DNA of 64,000 bases from Chitinophagales bacterium. Lineage in GTDB: Bacteria > Bacteroidota > Bacteroidia > Chitinophagales > JADIYW01. The stretch is from the NCBI GenBank assembly GCA_023957235.1, contig JAMLHI010000002.1, positions 201,836 through 265,835 on the forward strand, in the 5' to 3' direction. Shown here piece by piece: positions 10,000-19,193 of this stretch. Position numbers and translations under genes: made by a program. Below the pieces are notes generated by a model, which was not told the DNA's origin, searched no databases, and saw only the letters and a list, made by a program, of their open reading frames with translations. Within the stretch, counting starts at the first letter, position 1. The number at the start of each line of letters is the position of its first letter.

Positions 10000-10698
10000 A
10001 TGGCAAAAAGAATATTATTAGTGGAAGATGATCCCAACTTAGGCTTTGTAGTCAAAGATAATTTGGAAGACAGAGGATATCATGTAACTCACTGTGAGGA
10101 TGGGAAAATGGCTGATGATATATTGAGCAGAGAGACATTTGATCTCTTATTGTTTGACGTAATGATGCCTAAAAAAGATGGATTTACTTTAGCAGAAGAT
10201 GTAAGACATAGAAATATTCACACCCCTATTATCTTTATGACTGCCAGAGAAATGCTGGAAGATAAAATCAGAGGATTTAAGGCTGGTGCTGATGATTATA
10301 TCACCAAACCTTTTGACATTGAAGAATTATTTATGAGAATCGAAGCAGTGCTCAAAAGAAAAAACATACAAGAAAGTATTGCACCTCCACTCAGTAGTGA
10401 ATATACAATTGGAAAATTCAAATTAATCGCTCCTGAACTCAAATTGGTTGATGAAAATAACAATACCGTCACTATGACTAAAAAGGAAACTGCATTACTT
10501 GAATATCTTGCGAGATATGCCAATCAACCTGTCAAACGTGAAGACATTTTACTTTCAATTTGGAAAGATGATAGTTATTTTGCTGGAAGAAGTATGGATG
10601 TTTATATTACCAAACTAAGAAAATATCTAAAAACAGATCCTAGTCTAGAAATACAGAATGTTCATGGAGTAGGCTTTAAACTCAACATTCTTTCATAA
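10000..10698 (+). CDS. OmpR/PhoB-family response regulator
   Basis: This regulator has 232 residues. The receiver domain (1-120) has the acidic pocket EDD near residues 8-10, the phospho-acceptor Asp in LLFDVMMPKKDG, a Thr/Ser switch in IIFMTARE and a Lys in DDYITKPFDI. The C-terminal winged helix (about 135-230) includes PVKREDILLSIWKDDSYFAGRS and the wing VHGVGFKLN, typical of OmpR-type DNA binding. It is encoded 5 bp after the kinase, so the two are clearly an operon pair. Confidence 0.97.
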   Translation: MAKRILLVEDDPNLGFVVKDNLEDRGYHVTHCEDGKMADDILSRETFDLLLFDVMMPKKDGFTLAEDVRHRNIHTPIIFMTAREMLEDKIRGFKAGADDYITKPFDIEELFMRIEAVLKRKNIQESIAPPLSSEYTIGKFKLIAPELKLVDENNNTVTMTKKETALLEYLARYANQPVKREDILLSIWKDDSYFAGRSMDVYITKLRKYLKTDPSLEIQNVHGVGFKLNILS

Positions 10699-10785
10699 AT
10701 CACTATTAAACATAGAAAATAACATTCAGCTAATTTTAGTTGAAATTATAATATCTAACTTAGCTCCCTCATTGAGTATATCATA

Positions 10786-11754
10786 ATGAAAGTTATTGAA
10801 CTGAAAGCACCTATTGATGAAGAGTTACGCATTTTTGAAAAAAAATTTCGAGAAACTATGCGTAGCGATGTGGCGCTATTGGATAAAGTAACCTACTATA
10901 TCTATCAAAGAAAGGGCAAGCAAATCCGCCCAATGTTTGTGTTTTTGACGGCAAAAATGTGCGGAGGTGTAACAGAAGCCACATATATAGGAGCTTCACT
11001 TATAGAACTTTTACATACAGCCACACTTGTTCATGATGATGTAGTCGATGATGCTAATGAAAGGAGAGGCTTTTTTTCTATCAACGCATTATGGAAAAAT
11101 AAAATTGCCGTTCTTGTCGGAGATTATCTTTTAGCAAAAGGATTATTATTATCCATAGAACATCAACAATTCAAATTATTGCAAATAGTCACATCCGCAG
11201 TCAAAGCAATCAGCGAAGGTGAACTTCTACAGATTGAAAAAGCGAGAAGACTAGATATTACAGAAGAAGTATATTTTCAAATTATTACTGGTAAGACTGC
11301 GTCATTAATGGCATCAGCCTGCGCTACAGGTGCTGCTTCAGCTACTAACGATGAAGAATTAATTGAGAAAATGCGACTCATAGGTGAACTAATAGGCATC
11401 TCTTTTCAGATAAAAGATGATTTATTTGACTATGGTGAAGCAGATATAGGCAAACCAAGAGGTATTGATATCAAGGAACGAAAAATGACCCTTCCTTTGA
11501 TATATACACTCAATCATTGTAGTCCATCAGAAAAGAAATGGATTATTAATATTGTCAAAAATCATAATGAAGACAAAGCTCGAGTTAAAGAGTTGATACA
11601 TTTTGTTCATCAGAAAGGAGGAATTCAATATAGTATAGATAAGATGAACTTTTATAAGCAAAAAGCTTTTGAAGTTATTGCTACAATATCTGATTCTGAA
11701 GCAAAAGATGGTTTAAAAGACTTAGTTAATTATATTACTGAACGTAATTATTAA
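10786..11754 (+). CDS. polyprenyl diphosphate synthase (IspB-type)
   Basis: This is a trans-prenyltransferase of 322 residues that extends allylic diphosphates with isopentenyl diphosphate, most likely making the side chain of menaquinone. The first Asp-rich motif lies in LVHDDVVDDANERRG with the partner RR, and the second is FQIKDDLFDYGE. GKQIRPMFVF is the IPP-binding KxxRP region. The chain length made cannot be read reliably. The stop is followed within 1 bp by the CDF transporter start, indicating an operon. Confidence 0.93.
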   Translation: MKVIELKAPIDEELRIFEKKFRETMRSDVALLDKVTYYIYQRKGKQIRPMFVFLTAKMCGGVTEATYIGASLIELLHTATLVHDDVVDDANERRGFFSINALWKNKIAVLVGDYLLAKGLLLSIEHQQFKLLQIVTSAVKAISEGELLQIEKARRLDITEEVYFQIITGKTASLMASACATGAASATNDEELIEKMRLIGELIGISFQIKDDLFDYGEADIGKPRGIDIKERKMTLPLIYTLNHCSPSEKKWIINIVKNHNEDKARVKELIHFVHQKGGIQYSIDKMNFYKQKAFEVIATISDSEAKDGLKDLVNYITERNY

Positions 11755-11755
11755 A

Positions 11756-12775
11756 ATGAAATTTCAATTTCATAAAAACGATAAGATCAATACTCAATGG
11801 TATATTCTCATATTAGGTATTGTTTTGATGACTTTGAAATTTATTGCCTACTATCACACCCATTCCAACGCTATATTATCTGATGCTCTAGAAAGCATAG
11901 TCAATATTATTGCAGGAGGATTTGGGCTGTATAGCTTGTATCTATCAGCCAAACCAAGAGACTTCGACCATCCTTACGGTCATGGAAAAATTGAATTTAT
12001 TTCATCATCCATAGAAGGAGGAATGATTTTGTTTGCAGGCATGTCTATAGCATTAAAAGCGATGTATGGATTTTTTCGTCCATCGCCACTTAATCAACTA
12101 GACATTGGTATTTTATTAGTAGCGATTTCTGGGCTACTCAATTATTGTATGGGGGTGTTTGCAGTCAATAAAGGGCAAAAAAAACATTCGCTTGCATTGG
12201 AAGCTAGTGGAATTCACCTTAAAACTGATGCCTATACAACATTGGGGGTGTTAATAGGGCTAGCTATTATTCACTTTACAGGATTTGTAATTTTAGATAA
12301 TGTAATAGCATTATTAATGAGCATCCTTATCATTTTCAATGGTTACCGAATTCTAAAAAAATCCATGTCTGGAATTATGGATGAAGCTGATTTTGAATTA
12401 AATACAAAAGTGATTCATCATATTAATTCCAACAGAGTTTCCGAATGGATCGATGTTCACAATTTTAGAATCATTAAGTATGGAGAAGTCATACATATTG
12501 ATTGTCACATGACAATGCCTTGGTATTATTCTCTTCAACAAGCACATGATGGAATGAAAGAGTTTGAAAAATGTTTGCAAAACTCCCTATTGAATCCGGT
12601 AGAGACTTTTATTCATATTGATCCTTGTGTCCCTCAATCTTGCTCAATCTGTCAAATAGCCAACTGTGCCCATCGCACTGCTCCATTTAAAGAAAAAATC
12701 GAATGGACACTAGATAATATCACTAAAAATCAAAAACATCATTATAATAACACAATTTCAAAAACAAATCTTTGA
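11756..12775 (+). CDS. cation diffusion facilitator (CDF) transporter with Cys-rich tail
   Basis: This inner-membrane metal/proton antiporter has 339 residues. TM helices cover about 15-205, with the metal-site patterns HSNAILSDALES (TM2; HxxxD type) and HLKTDAYTT (TM5). The cytoplasmic domain follows, ending in HIDPCVPQSCSICQIANCAHR. That segment holds four cysteines plus histidines, which is not a general CDF feature and suggests an extra metal-binding site. The substrate is probably Zn, Fe or a similar divalent cation. It overlaps operonically with the upstream prenyl synthase gene. Confidence 0.92.
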   Translation: MKFQFHKNDKINTQWYILILGIVLMTLKFIAYYHTHSNAILSDALESIVNIIAGGFGLYSLYLSAKPRDFDHPYGHGKIEFISSSIEGGMILFAGMSIALKAMYGFFRPSPLNQLDIGILLVAISGLLNYCMGVFAVNKGQKKHSLALEASGIHLKTDAYTTLGVLIGLAIIHFTGFVILDNVIALLMSILIIFNGYRILKKSMSGIMDEADFELNTKVIHHINSNRVSEWIDVHNFRIIKYGEVIHIDCHMTMPWYYSLQQAHDGMKEFEKCLQNSLLNPVETFIHIDPCVPQSCSICQIANCAHRTAPFKEKIEWTLDNITKNQKHHYNNTISKTNL

Positions 12776-12816
12776 TGCATTGTTCTTTACTTTCAATATC
12801 ACTTTAATCAAAAATA

Positions 12817-13563
12817 TTATTCAGGAGTGTTCTTATTTTTATGTAAATGAGGAACTAAAATCCCTACCGTTGCTCCAACGATATACCCAGTAATAATATC
12901 AGTCCAAAAATGTTTTCCTCCACTATATCTCATTAAGCCCACTCCTAAAGGTAGCATAGCAGCGCCTGTCCATACAAGAGGTTTCCATCTACTATTGGGA
13001 TTCATATCGGCATAGATTTTAGCAGTAAAAAATGTACTGGCTGCCGTCATAGAAGTATGTCCTGAAAAGAAAGAAGCTCTTGCCTCTTTTTTCATTTTTT
13101 TCTCTAATGGAACATCATCATAATACACATAAGGTCTAGTTCTTCTTACTAACTCTTTAGTCATTCCAGTAAGTGCATAAGTCAAAGCAAAAGTTTCTGC
13201 CCACATCGGTGCAATATGTTTCAATTCACTCCTATTTCTTACTTTACTATCTATCAATAGCAATAATGGAGTAGCTGCAGCAGTCATCATCATCACATCA
13301 CTCCCCAAATGTATCCTTTTATTAAAAGAACGATTGATTGAAGAATAATCAAACTTATTAATATTATACTGCAACTGTTGAATTTCACTCTCTGTAAACC
13401 CTTGATTCTTTTTTTGCTTTACTAGAGCAGTCGTTCCAGCACCAATAGTAATTGTCCCCAATGAGATATCCAGCCCTATTCTGTGCCTATATGTCTGAGC
13501 AAATGATGGATGAGAAAAAAATACAAGGCAAAATGTTACTAAAGCAAAAAGAATCTTATTCAT
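12817..13563 (-). CDS. PAP2-family phosphatase with signal peptide
   Basis: This protein of 248 residues starts with an export signal (KILFALVTFCLVFFSHPSFA, cleavage about residue 22). It carries the PAP2 triad motifs: KELVRRTRPYVYY (KxxxxxxRP), FFSGHTSMTAAS (PSGH-type, with Phe-Phe-Ser) and RYSGGKHFWTDIITG (SRxxxxxH-type). The family removes phosphate from lipid phosphates such as undecaprenyl diphosphate or phosphatidate. Several weak hydrophobic segments suggest membrane attachment. It is convergent with the CDF gene. Confidence 0.88.
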   Translation of the reverse strand: MNKILFALVTFCLVFFSHPSFAQTYRHRIGLDISLGTITIGAGTTALVKQKKNQGFTESEIQQLQYNINKFDYSSINRSFNKRIHLGSDVMMMTAAATPLLLLIDSKVRNRSELKHIAPMWAETFALTYALTGMTKELVRRTRPYVYYDDVPLEKKMKKEARASFFSGHTSMTAASTFFTAKIYADMNPNSRWKPLVWTGAAMLPLGVGLMRYSGGKHFWTDIITGYIVGATVGILVPHLHKNKNTPE

Positions 13564-13639
13564 ATTTCAAAAATAGACATTAATGTATTTACTTTACAGT
13601 GATATGCTGGAATATATTACAAATTAAAAGTAAATCATA

Positions 13640-14575
13640 GTGAAACAGGTTTTGTCATTCATTTTGTTTTTATTCGCTTTCAATAGTCAGGCTATTACAT
13701 TTACAGGACACATTTTCGATATGGAAACAAAAACACCTATTGAATATGCAAAATTGTCAGTATTTGTAAAAGGCACTTCTGATATATATAGTGCTACTTC
13801 TGACAGCAACGGCTTTTATAGCATCAGTGTACCAGACACTTGGATAGAAGCTGAATATGGAATGAGACTTGAACATGGATTATATTATTTGGTCAATGGC
13901 ATCGTTCTAGTCAAAAATGAAGCTATCAGAGATTTTTACATGAAACGTAAAGAAATTGAAGCTCTTGAAGACACTCTAGTAGAAAAGACTGTAGAAGAAG
14001 CTCTAATGCCTACTAGTAATATTGTTTTTCTTATTGATGTTTCAAAATCTATGAATGAAGAACACAAAATAGAAATTCTCAAAATAGCAATGAAGAAACT
14101 GGCTTCTTTACTACGAGATTCTGACAAGCTCAGTATTGTTACTTATTCTACTGATGCTCAAATTTATTTAAAAACAACAACTGGCGCCCAATTAGAAAGA
14201 ATTAATGAAGCTATAGACGCATTGAAATGCAATGGAATCACTATGAGTGGCCTAGGCTTGGAACTAGCTTTCCATGTAGCCAAAAAGAACTATATTAAAG
14301 GACAAAATAATAAAGTTATTCTCAATACTGACGGAATTTTCACTAGCACACAAAGCAAGCAGTACAAAACCATGGAAAAACTGATAGAGAAAATGCGTTC
14401 TAAAAAAATTGCTTTAACTGTATTTTCTTATGGTGACTTGATGCCTAAAACTAAAGACAATCTCAGGAAAATGTCTGTATTAGGAGGTGGCACATACGCA
14501 CATATAGAGAATAAAGAAATGGCTATTGAAGAAGTGGTTGACGAGGCTAAAAATCTTGGCGTTTTCGATAAATAA
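13640..14575 (+). CDS. secreted VWA-domain protein with carboxypeptidase-regulatory-like domain
   Basis: This protein of 311 residues starts at a GTG (13640). A signal peptide (about 1-18, ending FNSQA) is followed by a CarboxypepD_reg-like beta sandwich (about 20-95; HIFDMETKTPIEYAKLSVF). A von Willebrand A domain (about 128-305) follows. Its MIDAS is intact: DVSKSMNEE (DxSxS), a Thr in GITMSGLGLE and NTDGIF in place of the usual D-x-P. It probably binds protein ligands in a metal-dependent way in the periplasm or at the cell surface. The partner is unknown. Confidence 0.85.
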   Translation: MKQVLSFILFLFAFNSQAITFTGHIFDMETKTPIEYAKLSVFVKGTSDIYSATSDSNGFYSISVPDTWIEAEYGMRLEHGLYYLVNGIVLVKNEAIRDFYMKRKEIEALEDTLVEKTVEEALMPTSNIVFLIDVSKSMNEEHKIEILKIAMKKLASLLRDSDKLSIVTYSTDAQIYLKTTTGAQLERINEAIDALKCNGITMSGLGLELAFHVAKKNYIKGQNNKVILNTDGIFTSTQSKQYKTMEKLIEKMRSKKIALTVFSYGDLMPKTKDNLRKMSVLGGGTYAHIENKEMAIEEVVDEAKNLGVFDK

Positions 14576-14629
14576 TTATTTTTAAGACATTTTCAACTTG
14601 AAATCAAGCATTTTTTATAATTTCAAGCA

Positions 14630-15718
14630 ATGAAAAATATTATCCTTACTATCCTAGTTTGCTTTCATACATTATTTGTATTGGCACAAGGTAACTACTA
14701 TAATGATTTAGACAGTAATAGAAGATGTCAAGAACTAAAAGATGAGATATCCAAGAAGTTAAATAGAAATACATATACTTTGTCTTATGACATGGTTTAT
14801 AACTTCATGGCTAACTATGACTTAATCAAAATTAATAACAAAGATTATATTTGGGATGTTTATACATACAAGCCTAGTGGCGAGCAAGATGTACTATACC
14901 TACCAGGCAATAAATGCTCCAATGATGCTGGTGGCAGCTCAGTAGGAAAATGCTGGAATAGAGAACATATATTTCCAGCTTCTTGGTTCAGTAGTGCTGA
15001 CCCTATGTATAGTGATTTTCACAATTTACTTCCCGCAGATGGATATATTAATGGCAAGAGAGGTAATATGCCACATGCTACTACCAACTCTACAAAAACA
15101 CAATTTCCCAATGGTAGTATTATTGGCAATAGTAATATTCCTATGGTTTATGGAGATGTATTTGAACCTATTGATGAATTTAAAGGAGATATAGCCCGAA
15201 TCATTCTTTATATGTCTGTAAGGTATCAATCATTATTTAATAATTGGGACAATCCAGACTTTATTAAAGTAAAAGGAACAGACGCTCTCAAGGGCTTCAG
15301 AGAAGATTATCTCAATATGCTCATTAACTGGCACAATCAAGATCCACCATCTCAAAAAGAAAAAGATAGAAACAATAGAATCTATGCACAGCAAGGCAAT
15401 AGAAACCCTTTTGTTGATTATCCTCAATTTGTAGAATATATATGGAAGACCTCTGATTGCAAAGCAGTAGGAATAAAAAACTTTGAGCAATTAGAAGTTA
15501 ATTTATTTCCTAATCCTGCCCAATCAGAAATTTCATTAAGTAGTATTGTTCCGCTAGGCCAAAAATATTATATTACCGACATTACTGGGAAAACGGTCAA
15601 ATCAGGAAAACTCACTCAAAGAATGATCAATACTTCATCTCTGAATACTGGCACTTATTTTCTAATTATAGAAGAAAACAATACCTCTCTGTATGGCAAG
15701 TTTCTAATTGCACAGTAG
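14630..15718 (+). CDS. secreted endonuclease I family nuclease with T9SS sorting domain
   Basis: This protein of 362 residues has a signal peptide (about 1-19, ending LAQG), an endonuclease I/NucM domain (about 20-275) with the catalytic KCWNREHIFPASWF region, and a C-terminal type IX secretion sorting domain (about 288-362; VNLFPNPAQSEISLSS through TGTYFLII). It is expected to be exported to the cell surface or medium and to cleave DNA or RNA for nutrient release. The sorting domain directly supports a functional T9SS in the host. Confidence 0.93.
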   Translation: MKNIILTILVCFHTLFVLAQGNYYNDLDSNRRCQELKDEISKKLNRNTYTLSYDMVYNFMANYDLIKINNKDYIWDVYTYKPSGEQDVLYLPGNKCSNDAGGSSVGKCWNREHIFPASWFSSADPMYSDFHNLLPADGYINGKRGNMPHATTNSTKTQFPNGSIIGNSNIPMVYGDVFEPIDEFKGDIARIILYMSVRYQSLFNNWDNPDFIKVKGTDALKGFREDYLNMLINWHNQDPPSQKEKDRNNRIYAQQGNRNPFVDYPQFVEYIWKTSDCKAVGIKNFEQLEVNLFPNPAQSEISLSSIVPLGQKYYITDITGKTVKSGKLTQRMINTSSLNTGTYFLIIEENNTSLYGKFLIAQ

Positions 15719-15736
15719 AAATTTGTATTTTTAAGC

Positions 15737-15744
15737 TAACTTTG
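15737..15744 (+). promoter_or_regulatory. -7 promoter element for the PSP1 gene
   Basis: TAACTTTG fits TAnnTTTG exactly and lies 54 bp before the start of the PSP1-domain gene. No -33 element with good spacing is visible. Confidence 0.45.
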
Positions 15745-15797
15745 AAAAATTCAACAAAGAACTTATTTTCTTTGTTTCAACATAAATTATATAAAAA

Positions 15798-17042
15798 ATG
15801 GGATGTAGCGGTTGTGGCACAACACCGGGTGGCTGTAAAAGCAAAGGAAGATGTAACTCTGGTGGTTGTTCAAAAATGCATGTATATGATTGGCTTTCAG
15901 ACATAGCCATTTCACCATATGATGATTTCAATATCTTTGAAATTAGTTTTAAAGATGGTGCTCGAAAAGGATTCTTTATTAATTCTGAAAATTTGGATAT
16001 CTATAGCGGTGATCATGTTGTTGTAGAAACCTCAATTGGATATGACATAGGAACTGTTTCTCTTGGAGGAGAACTAGTAAAAATCCAGATGAAAAAAAGA
16101 AAAGTAAAAGAAACTGATGAGTTTCCAAAAATTCTAAGAATTGCCAATGAAAGAGAATTGGCTATGATGGAAGATGCTCGTTCCAAAGAAAAAGAGACTA
16201 TGCTTAAGGCTAGAATAATGGCTAGAAGTTTGGGTCTAGATATGAAGTTAGGTGACGTAGAATTTCAAGCTGATTGTAAAAAAGCAACTTTTTATTATAC
16301 AGCTACACACAGAGTTGACTTTAGAGAGTTGATAAAAGAATTGGCTAAAGAATTTAAAGTCAAAATAGAAATGCGTCAAATCGGCGCACGTCAAGAAGCT
16401 GCAAGAGTTGGTGGAATTGGAAGTTGTGGTAGAGAACTATGTTGTTCAACCTGGATAAATACTTTCAAGTCAGTCAATACTTCTGCAGCGAGATACCAAA
16501 ATCTTTCCATCAACCAAACCAAGCTATCTGGTCAGTGTGGAAGGTTAAAATGTTGTCTGAATTTTGAATTAGACACTTACCTAGATGCATTAAAAGACTT
16601 CCCTGAAAAGGCAGATTATATAGAAACAGAGGCTGGCACTGCCAAGTTGATGAAAACAGATATTCTCAAAGGACTTATGTTTTATGCTTATCCTAAACAA
16701 GGTATTTTCTATCCTATTCCTATCGAGACTGTAAAGAAAATTCTTACAATGAATCAACAAGGGAAAAAACCAGCTGATTTATTAGAAATGGCAGAAATAC
16801 AAGAGAAAGAAGAGAGTATAGCATTTGTAGATGTCGTAGGTCAAGTATCTTTAAAAAGCCTTGAAAAAACAGAGAAACGTTCAAAAAAGAAAAAGTTGTC
16901 CAATAACAACAATCCTGTAGCTTCTCAAAATCAGAATAAAGAGAACTCCTCTTCAACGTCAAATCCTGAGAATAATCAAGAAAAAAAACCATTTAATAAA
17001 TGGAAAAACAAAAGACCCAATCAGAATAATTCTGGAGATTAG
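15798..17042 (+). CDS. PSP1-domain protein, RicT/YaaT homologue
   Basis: This protein of 414 residues begins with a Cys-rich segment (GCSGCGTTPGGCKSKGRC), followed by the PSP1 domain (about 35-290). The central cysteines GSCGRELCCSTW and GQCGRLKCCLNFE are those expected for the RicT family, which in Bacillus forms an Fe-S-binding complex affecting RNA processing. The C-terminal ~90 residues are low-complexity Lys/Asn/Gln-rich. The role in Bacteroidota is not established. It sits just upstream of the trp attenuator, on the same strand. Confidence 0.9.
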   Translation: MGCSGCGTTPGGCKSKGRCNSGGCSKMHVYDWLSDIAISPYDDFNIFEISFKDGARKGFFINSENLDIYSGDHVVVETSIGYDIGTVSLGGELVKIQMKKRKVKETDEFPKILRIANERELAMMEDARSKEKETMLKARIMARSLGLDMKLGDVEFQADCKKATFYYTATHRVDFRELIKELAKEFKVKIEMRQIGARQEAARVGGIGSCGRELCCSTWINTFKSVNTSAARYQNLSINQTKLSGQCGRLKCCLNFELDTYLDALKDFPEKADYIETEAGTAKLMKTDILKGLMFYAYPKQGIFYPIPIETVKKILTMNQQGKKPADLLEMAEIQEKEESIAFVDVVGQVSLKSLEKTEKRSKKKKLSNNNNPVASQNQNKENSSSTSNPENNQEKKPFNKWKNKRPNQNNSGD

Positions 17043-17062
17043 ATTTTTTTAAAAAGAAAATT

Positions 17063-17070
17063 TATATTTG
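17063..17070 (+). promoter_or_regulatory. -7 promoter element of the trp operon
   Basis: TATATTTG matches TAnnTTTG and ends 7 bp before the leader-peptide ATG. Transcription would then begin only a few bases before that ATG, so the leader peptide would be translated from an almost leaderless mRNA. I infer this from spacing only. Confidence 0.5.
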
Positions 17071-17077
17071 TATCATT

Positions 17078-17128
17078 ATGATTCAAAATTCAACATTTCA
17101 AGCTTGGTGGTGGCACTTGTCAATTTAG
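17078..17128 (+). CDS. trpL: trp operon leader peptide, 16 residues with three consecutive Trp codons
   Basis: A 17-codon frame encodes MIQNSTFQAWWWHLSI and ends in TAG at 17126-17128. Codons 10-12 are TGG TGG TGG (17105-17113). Three Trp in 16 residues, immediately upstream of an intrinsic terminator and trpE, is the hallmark of ribosome-mediated attenuation. When charged tRNA-Trp is scarce the ribosome stalls on these codons and the downstream antiterminator can form. The stop codon touches the first base of the antiterminator strand, so a ribosome that finishes the peptide would mask it. Confidence 0.92.
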   Translation: MIQNSTFQAWWWHLSI

Positions 17129-17196
17129 GCGAGCTGGAGAAGTTGTAGATATAATAAACGAAAAATAGGCTCGCCATAGGTGAGCCTATTTTTTTT
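17128..17196 (+). promoter_or_regulatory. trp attenuator: antiterminator and intrinsic terminator
   Basis: The terminator is a 12-bp stem, 17164-17175 with 17179-17190, three-base loop ATA, one G-U pair, followed by a run of T to 17196. The competing strand is GGCGAGC at 17128-17134, which pairs perfectly with GCTCGCC at 17169-17175, inside the 5' arm of the terminator. Stalling at the Trp codons leaves 17128-17134 free and so prevents termination. Completing the peptide covers it and allows termination before trpE (start 17217). The two structures are mutually exclusive by sequence. Confidence 0.9.
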
Positions 17197-17216
17197 AAAA
17201 CAAGAATAAAAATTAG

Positions 17217-18623
17217 ATGAAGTCTTATCAAATTCATACCCATATCAAGCAAATTTTAGCTGATACCATCACACCAGTCAGTATCTATCTATCATTAAGA
17301 GATAGATTTCCCAATGCCTTACTGCTGGAAAGTTCTGACTACCATGGAAATGAACACACCTATTCATATATAGCTATACAAGCAATAGCAGGATTCAAAG
17401 TTGAACAAAATATTTTTTACGCATCATTACCTCATGAGTCATATCATCATCCGGTAACTCATCAAAACACTGTTGAATCAGTAGATAATTTCCTCAAAAG
17501 ATTTGAAGTAGCAAATACATCATTACAATTACCATATATCCACAAAGGACTATTGGGATATATGACCTATGAAACGGTACAATTATTAGAAGATATCCAA
17601 CTTAGCCATCCTCAAAACAAAATTCCAACCATGATGTATCATCTTCATAAATACATCATTGCATACAATCATATCAACCATCAGTTGAATATCGTTACTA
17701 CTACTTTAGATGATGAAGTTTATGACGAAGATGAAGTTACAAGTATCATTCAGACAATCAAGTTGGCTACGCAACCAATTTATGATTTCAAAAGGGTAGA
17801 TGAAAAAAAATCTAATCTTACAGATGATGAATTTGTCAATCATGTAAAAAAGGGAATTGAACATTGTTATCGAGGAGATATTTTTCAGATAGTATTATCT
17901 AGGGAGTTTCAACAAAAATTTAAAGGAGATGATTTTCAAGTATATCGTGCATTGAGGATGATCAATCCCTCTCCCTATTTATTTTATTTTGATACTGGAT
18001 CTTTTAGAATATTCGGTTCTTCACCTGAAGCACAATTAGTCATCAAAGATAATAAGGTATCAATATTCCCTATCGCAGGAACCTTTAGACGGACTGGCAA
18101 CGATAAAAAAGATGCCGAACTAGCCCAAAAATTATCTGAAGACCCCAAGGAGAATGCTGAACATGTCATGCTGGTAGATTTGGCAAGAAATGATTTGAGC
18201 AGATGTGGGAAAAATATTCAAGTAGAAGTCTATAAAGAGATACAATTTTATTCACATGTCATTCATTTGGTGTCTAAAGTGAGTGCAAATTTATCTCCAG
18301 ATGTATCGCGTTTTAGAATGGTTGGAGATACTTTTCCTGCTGGAACATTAAGTGGCGCTCCAAAATACAAAGCCATGCAACTAATAGATCAGATTGAAAA
18401 CACAGACCGATGTTTCTATGGAGGAGCAATTGGTCATCTTGATTTTAACGGCAATTATAACCATGCTATTATGATCAGGAGCTTTTTGAGCAGAGAAAAC
18501 ACCCTAACATTTCAAGCAGGTGCTGGTGTAGTAGCTGACTCCAACCCTAGCAGCGAATTGCAAGAAGTAGAAAATAAATTAATGGCACTAAATAAAGCGA
18601 TTGCTTTAGCAGAAAATATATAG
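17217..18623 (+). CDS. trpE: anthranilate synthase component I
   Basis: This enzyme of 468 residues makes anthranilate from chorismate, using ammonia from TrpG. The N-terminal LLESSDYHGNEHTYSYI carries the LLES...S element that binds tryptophan for feedback inhibition in TrpE. The C-terminal catalytic core has DIFQIVLSREF, SPEAQLVIKD, IAGTFRRTG, HVMLVDLARNDLSR and FPAGTLSGAPKYKAM. The allosteric motif and position next to trpG and trpD distinguish it from pabB. It is controlled by the attenuator just upstream and followed 3 bp later by trpG. Confidence 0.97.
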   Translation: MKSYQIHTHIKQILADTITPVSIYLSLRDRFPNALLLESSDYHGNEHTYSYIAIQAIAGFKVEQNIFYASLPHESYHHPVTHQNTVESVDNFLKRFEVANTSLQLPYIHKGLLGYMTYETVQLLEDIQLSHPQNKIPTMMYHLHKYIIAYNHINHQLNIVTTTLDDEVYDEDEVTSIIQTIKLATQPIYDFKRVDEKKSNLTDDEFVNHVKKGIEHCYRGDIFQIVLSREFQQKFKGDDFQVYRALRMINPSPYLFYFDTGSFRIFGSSPEAQLVIKDNKVSIFPIAGTFRRTGNDKKDAELAQKLSEDPKENAEHVMLVDLARNDLSRCGKNIQVEVYKEIQFYSHVIHLVSKVSANLSPDVSRFRMVGDTFPAGTLSGAPKYKAMQLIDQIENTDRCFYGGAIGHLDFNGNYNHAIMIRSFLSRENTLTFQAGAGVVADSNPSSELQEVENKLMALNKAIALAENI

Positions 18624-18626
18624 AAT

Positions 18627-19193
18627 ATGAAAATTTTAATGCTAGATAATTACGACTCATTTACATACAATATCGTTCACTACCTAGAAGCTCTAGGTGC
18701 TGAAGTCGATGTATTTAGAAATGATAAAATTTCATTAGAAGAAGTCAATCAATATCAAAAAATCGTACTCTCTCCAGGGCCAGGCATCCCTAGCGAAGCA
18801 GGAATTATGATGAATTTGATTCAACTATATGCCCAAAACAAATCGATCCTAGGAGTATGTTTGGGTCATCAGGCAATTGGACAAGCATTTGGAGCAGAGC
18901 TGTATAATGTTGGCAAGGTTATTCATGGGAAGGCCAAGAATACAATTGTCGTCAAAGATGATATACTATTCAAAGGTTTGCCTGAACAATTTCTAAGTGG
19001 ACGCTACCATTCTTGGGCAATTAAAAATCTTCCAGATTGTTTAGAGCTGACAGCAACAGATGAAGACGGTTTAGTTCAAGCCATTAGACACAAAGAATAT
19101 GATGTAAGAGGAGTACAATTCCACCCTGAATCTATCTTGACAGATTTCGGTATGAATATATTATCCAATTGGCTAAATACTGAAAAGTCATGA
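18627..19193 (+). CDS. trpG: anthranilate synthase component II (glutamine amidotransferase)
   Basis: This class I amidotransferase of 188 residues supplies ammonia to TrpE. The nucleophile Cys lies in LGVCLGHQAIGQAFG, the oxyanion strand is LSPGPGIPSEAG, and the His-Glu pair is in VQFHPESIL. It could also serve PabB. It overlaps trpD by 4 bp (ATGA type), so the two are translationally coupled. Confidence 0.97.
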   Translation: MKILMLDNYDSFTYNIVHYLEALGAEVDVFRNDKISLEEVNQYQKIVLSPGPGIPSEAGIMMNLIQLYAQNKSILGVCLGHQAIGQAFGAELYNVGKVIHGKAKNTIVVKDDILFKGLPEQFLSGRYHSWAIKNLPDCLELTATDEDGLVQAIRHKEYDVRGVQFHPESILTDFGMNILSNWLNTEKS

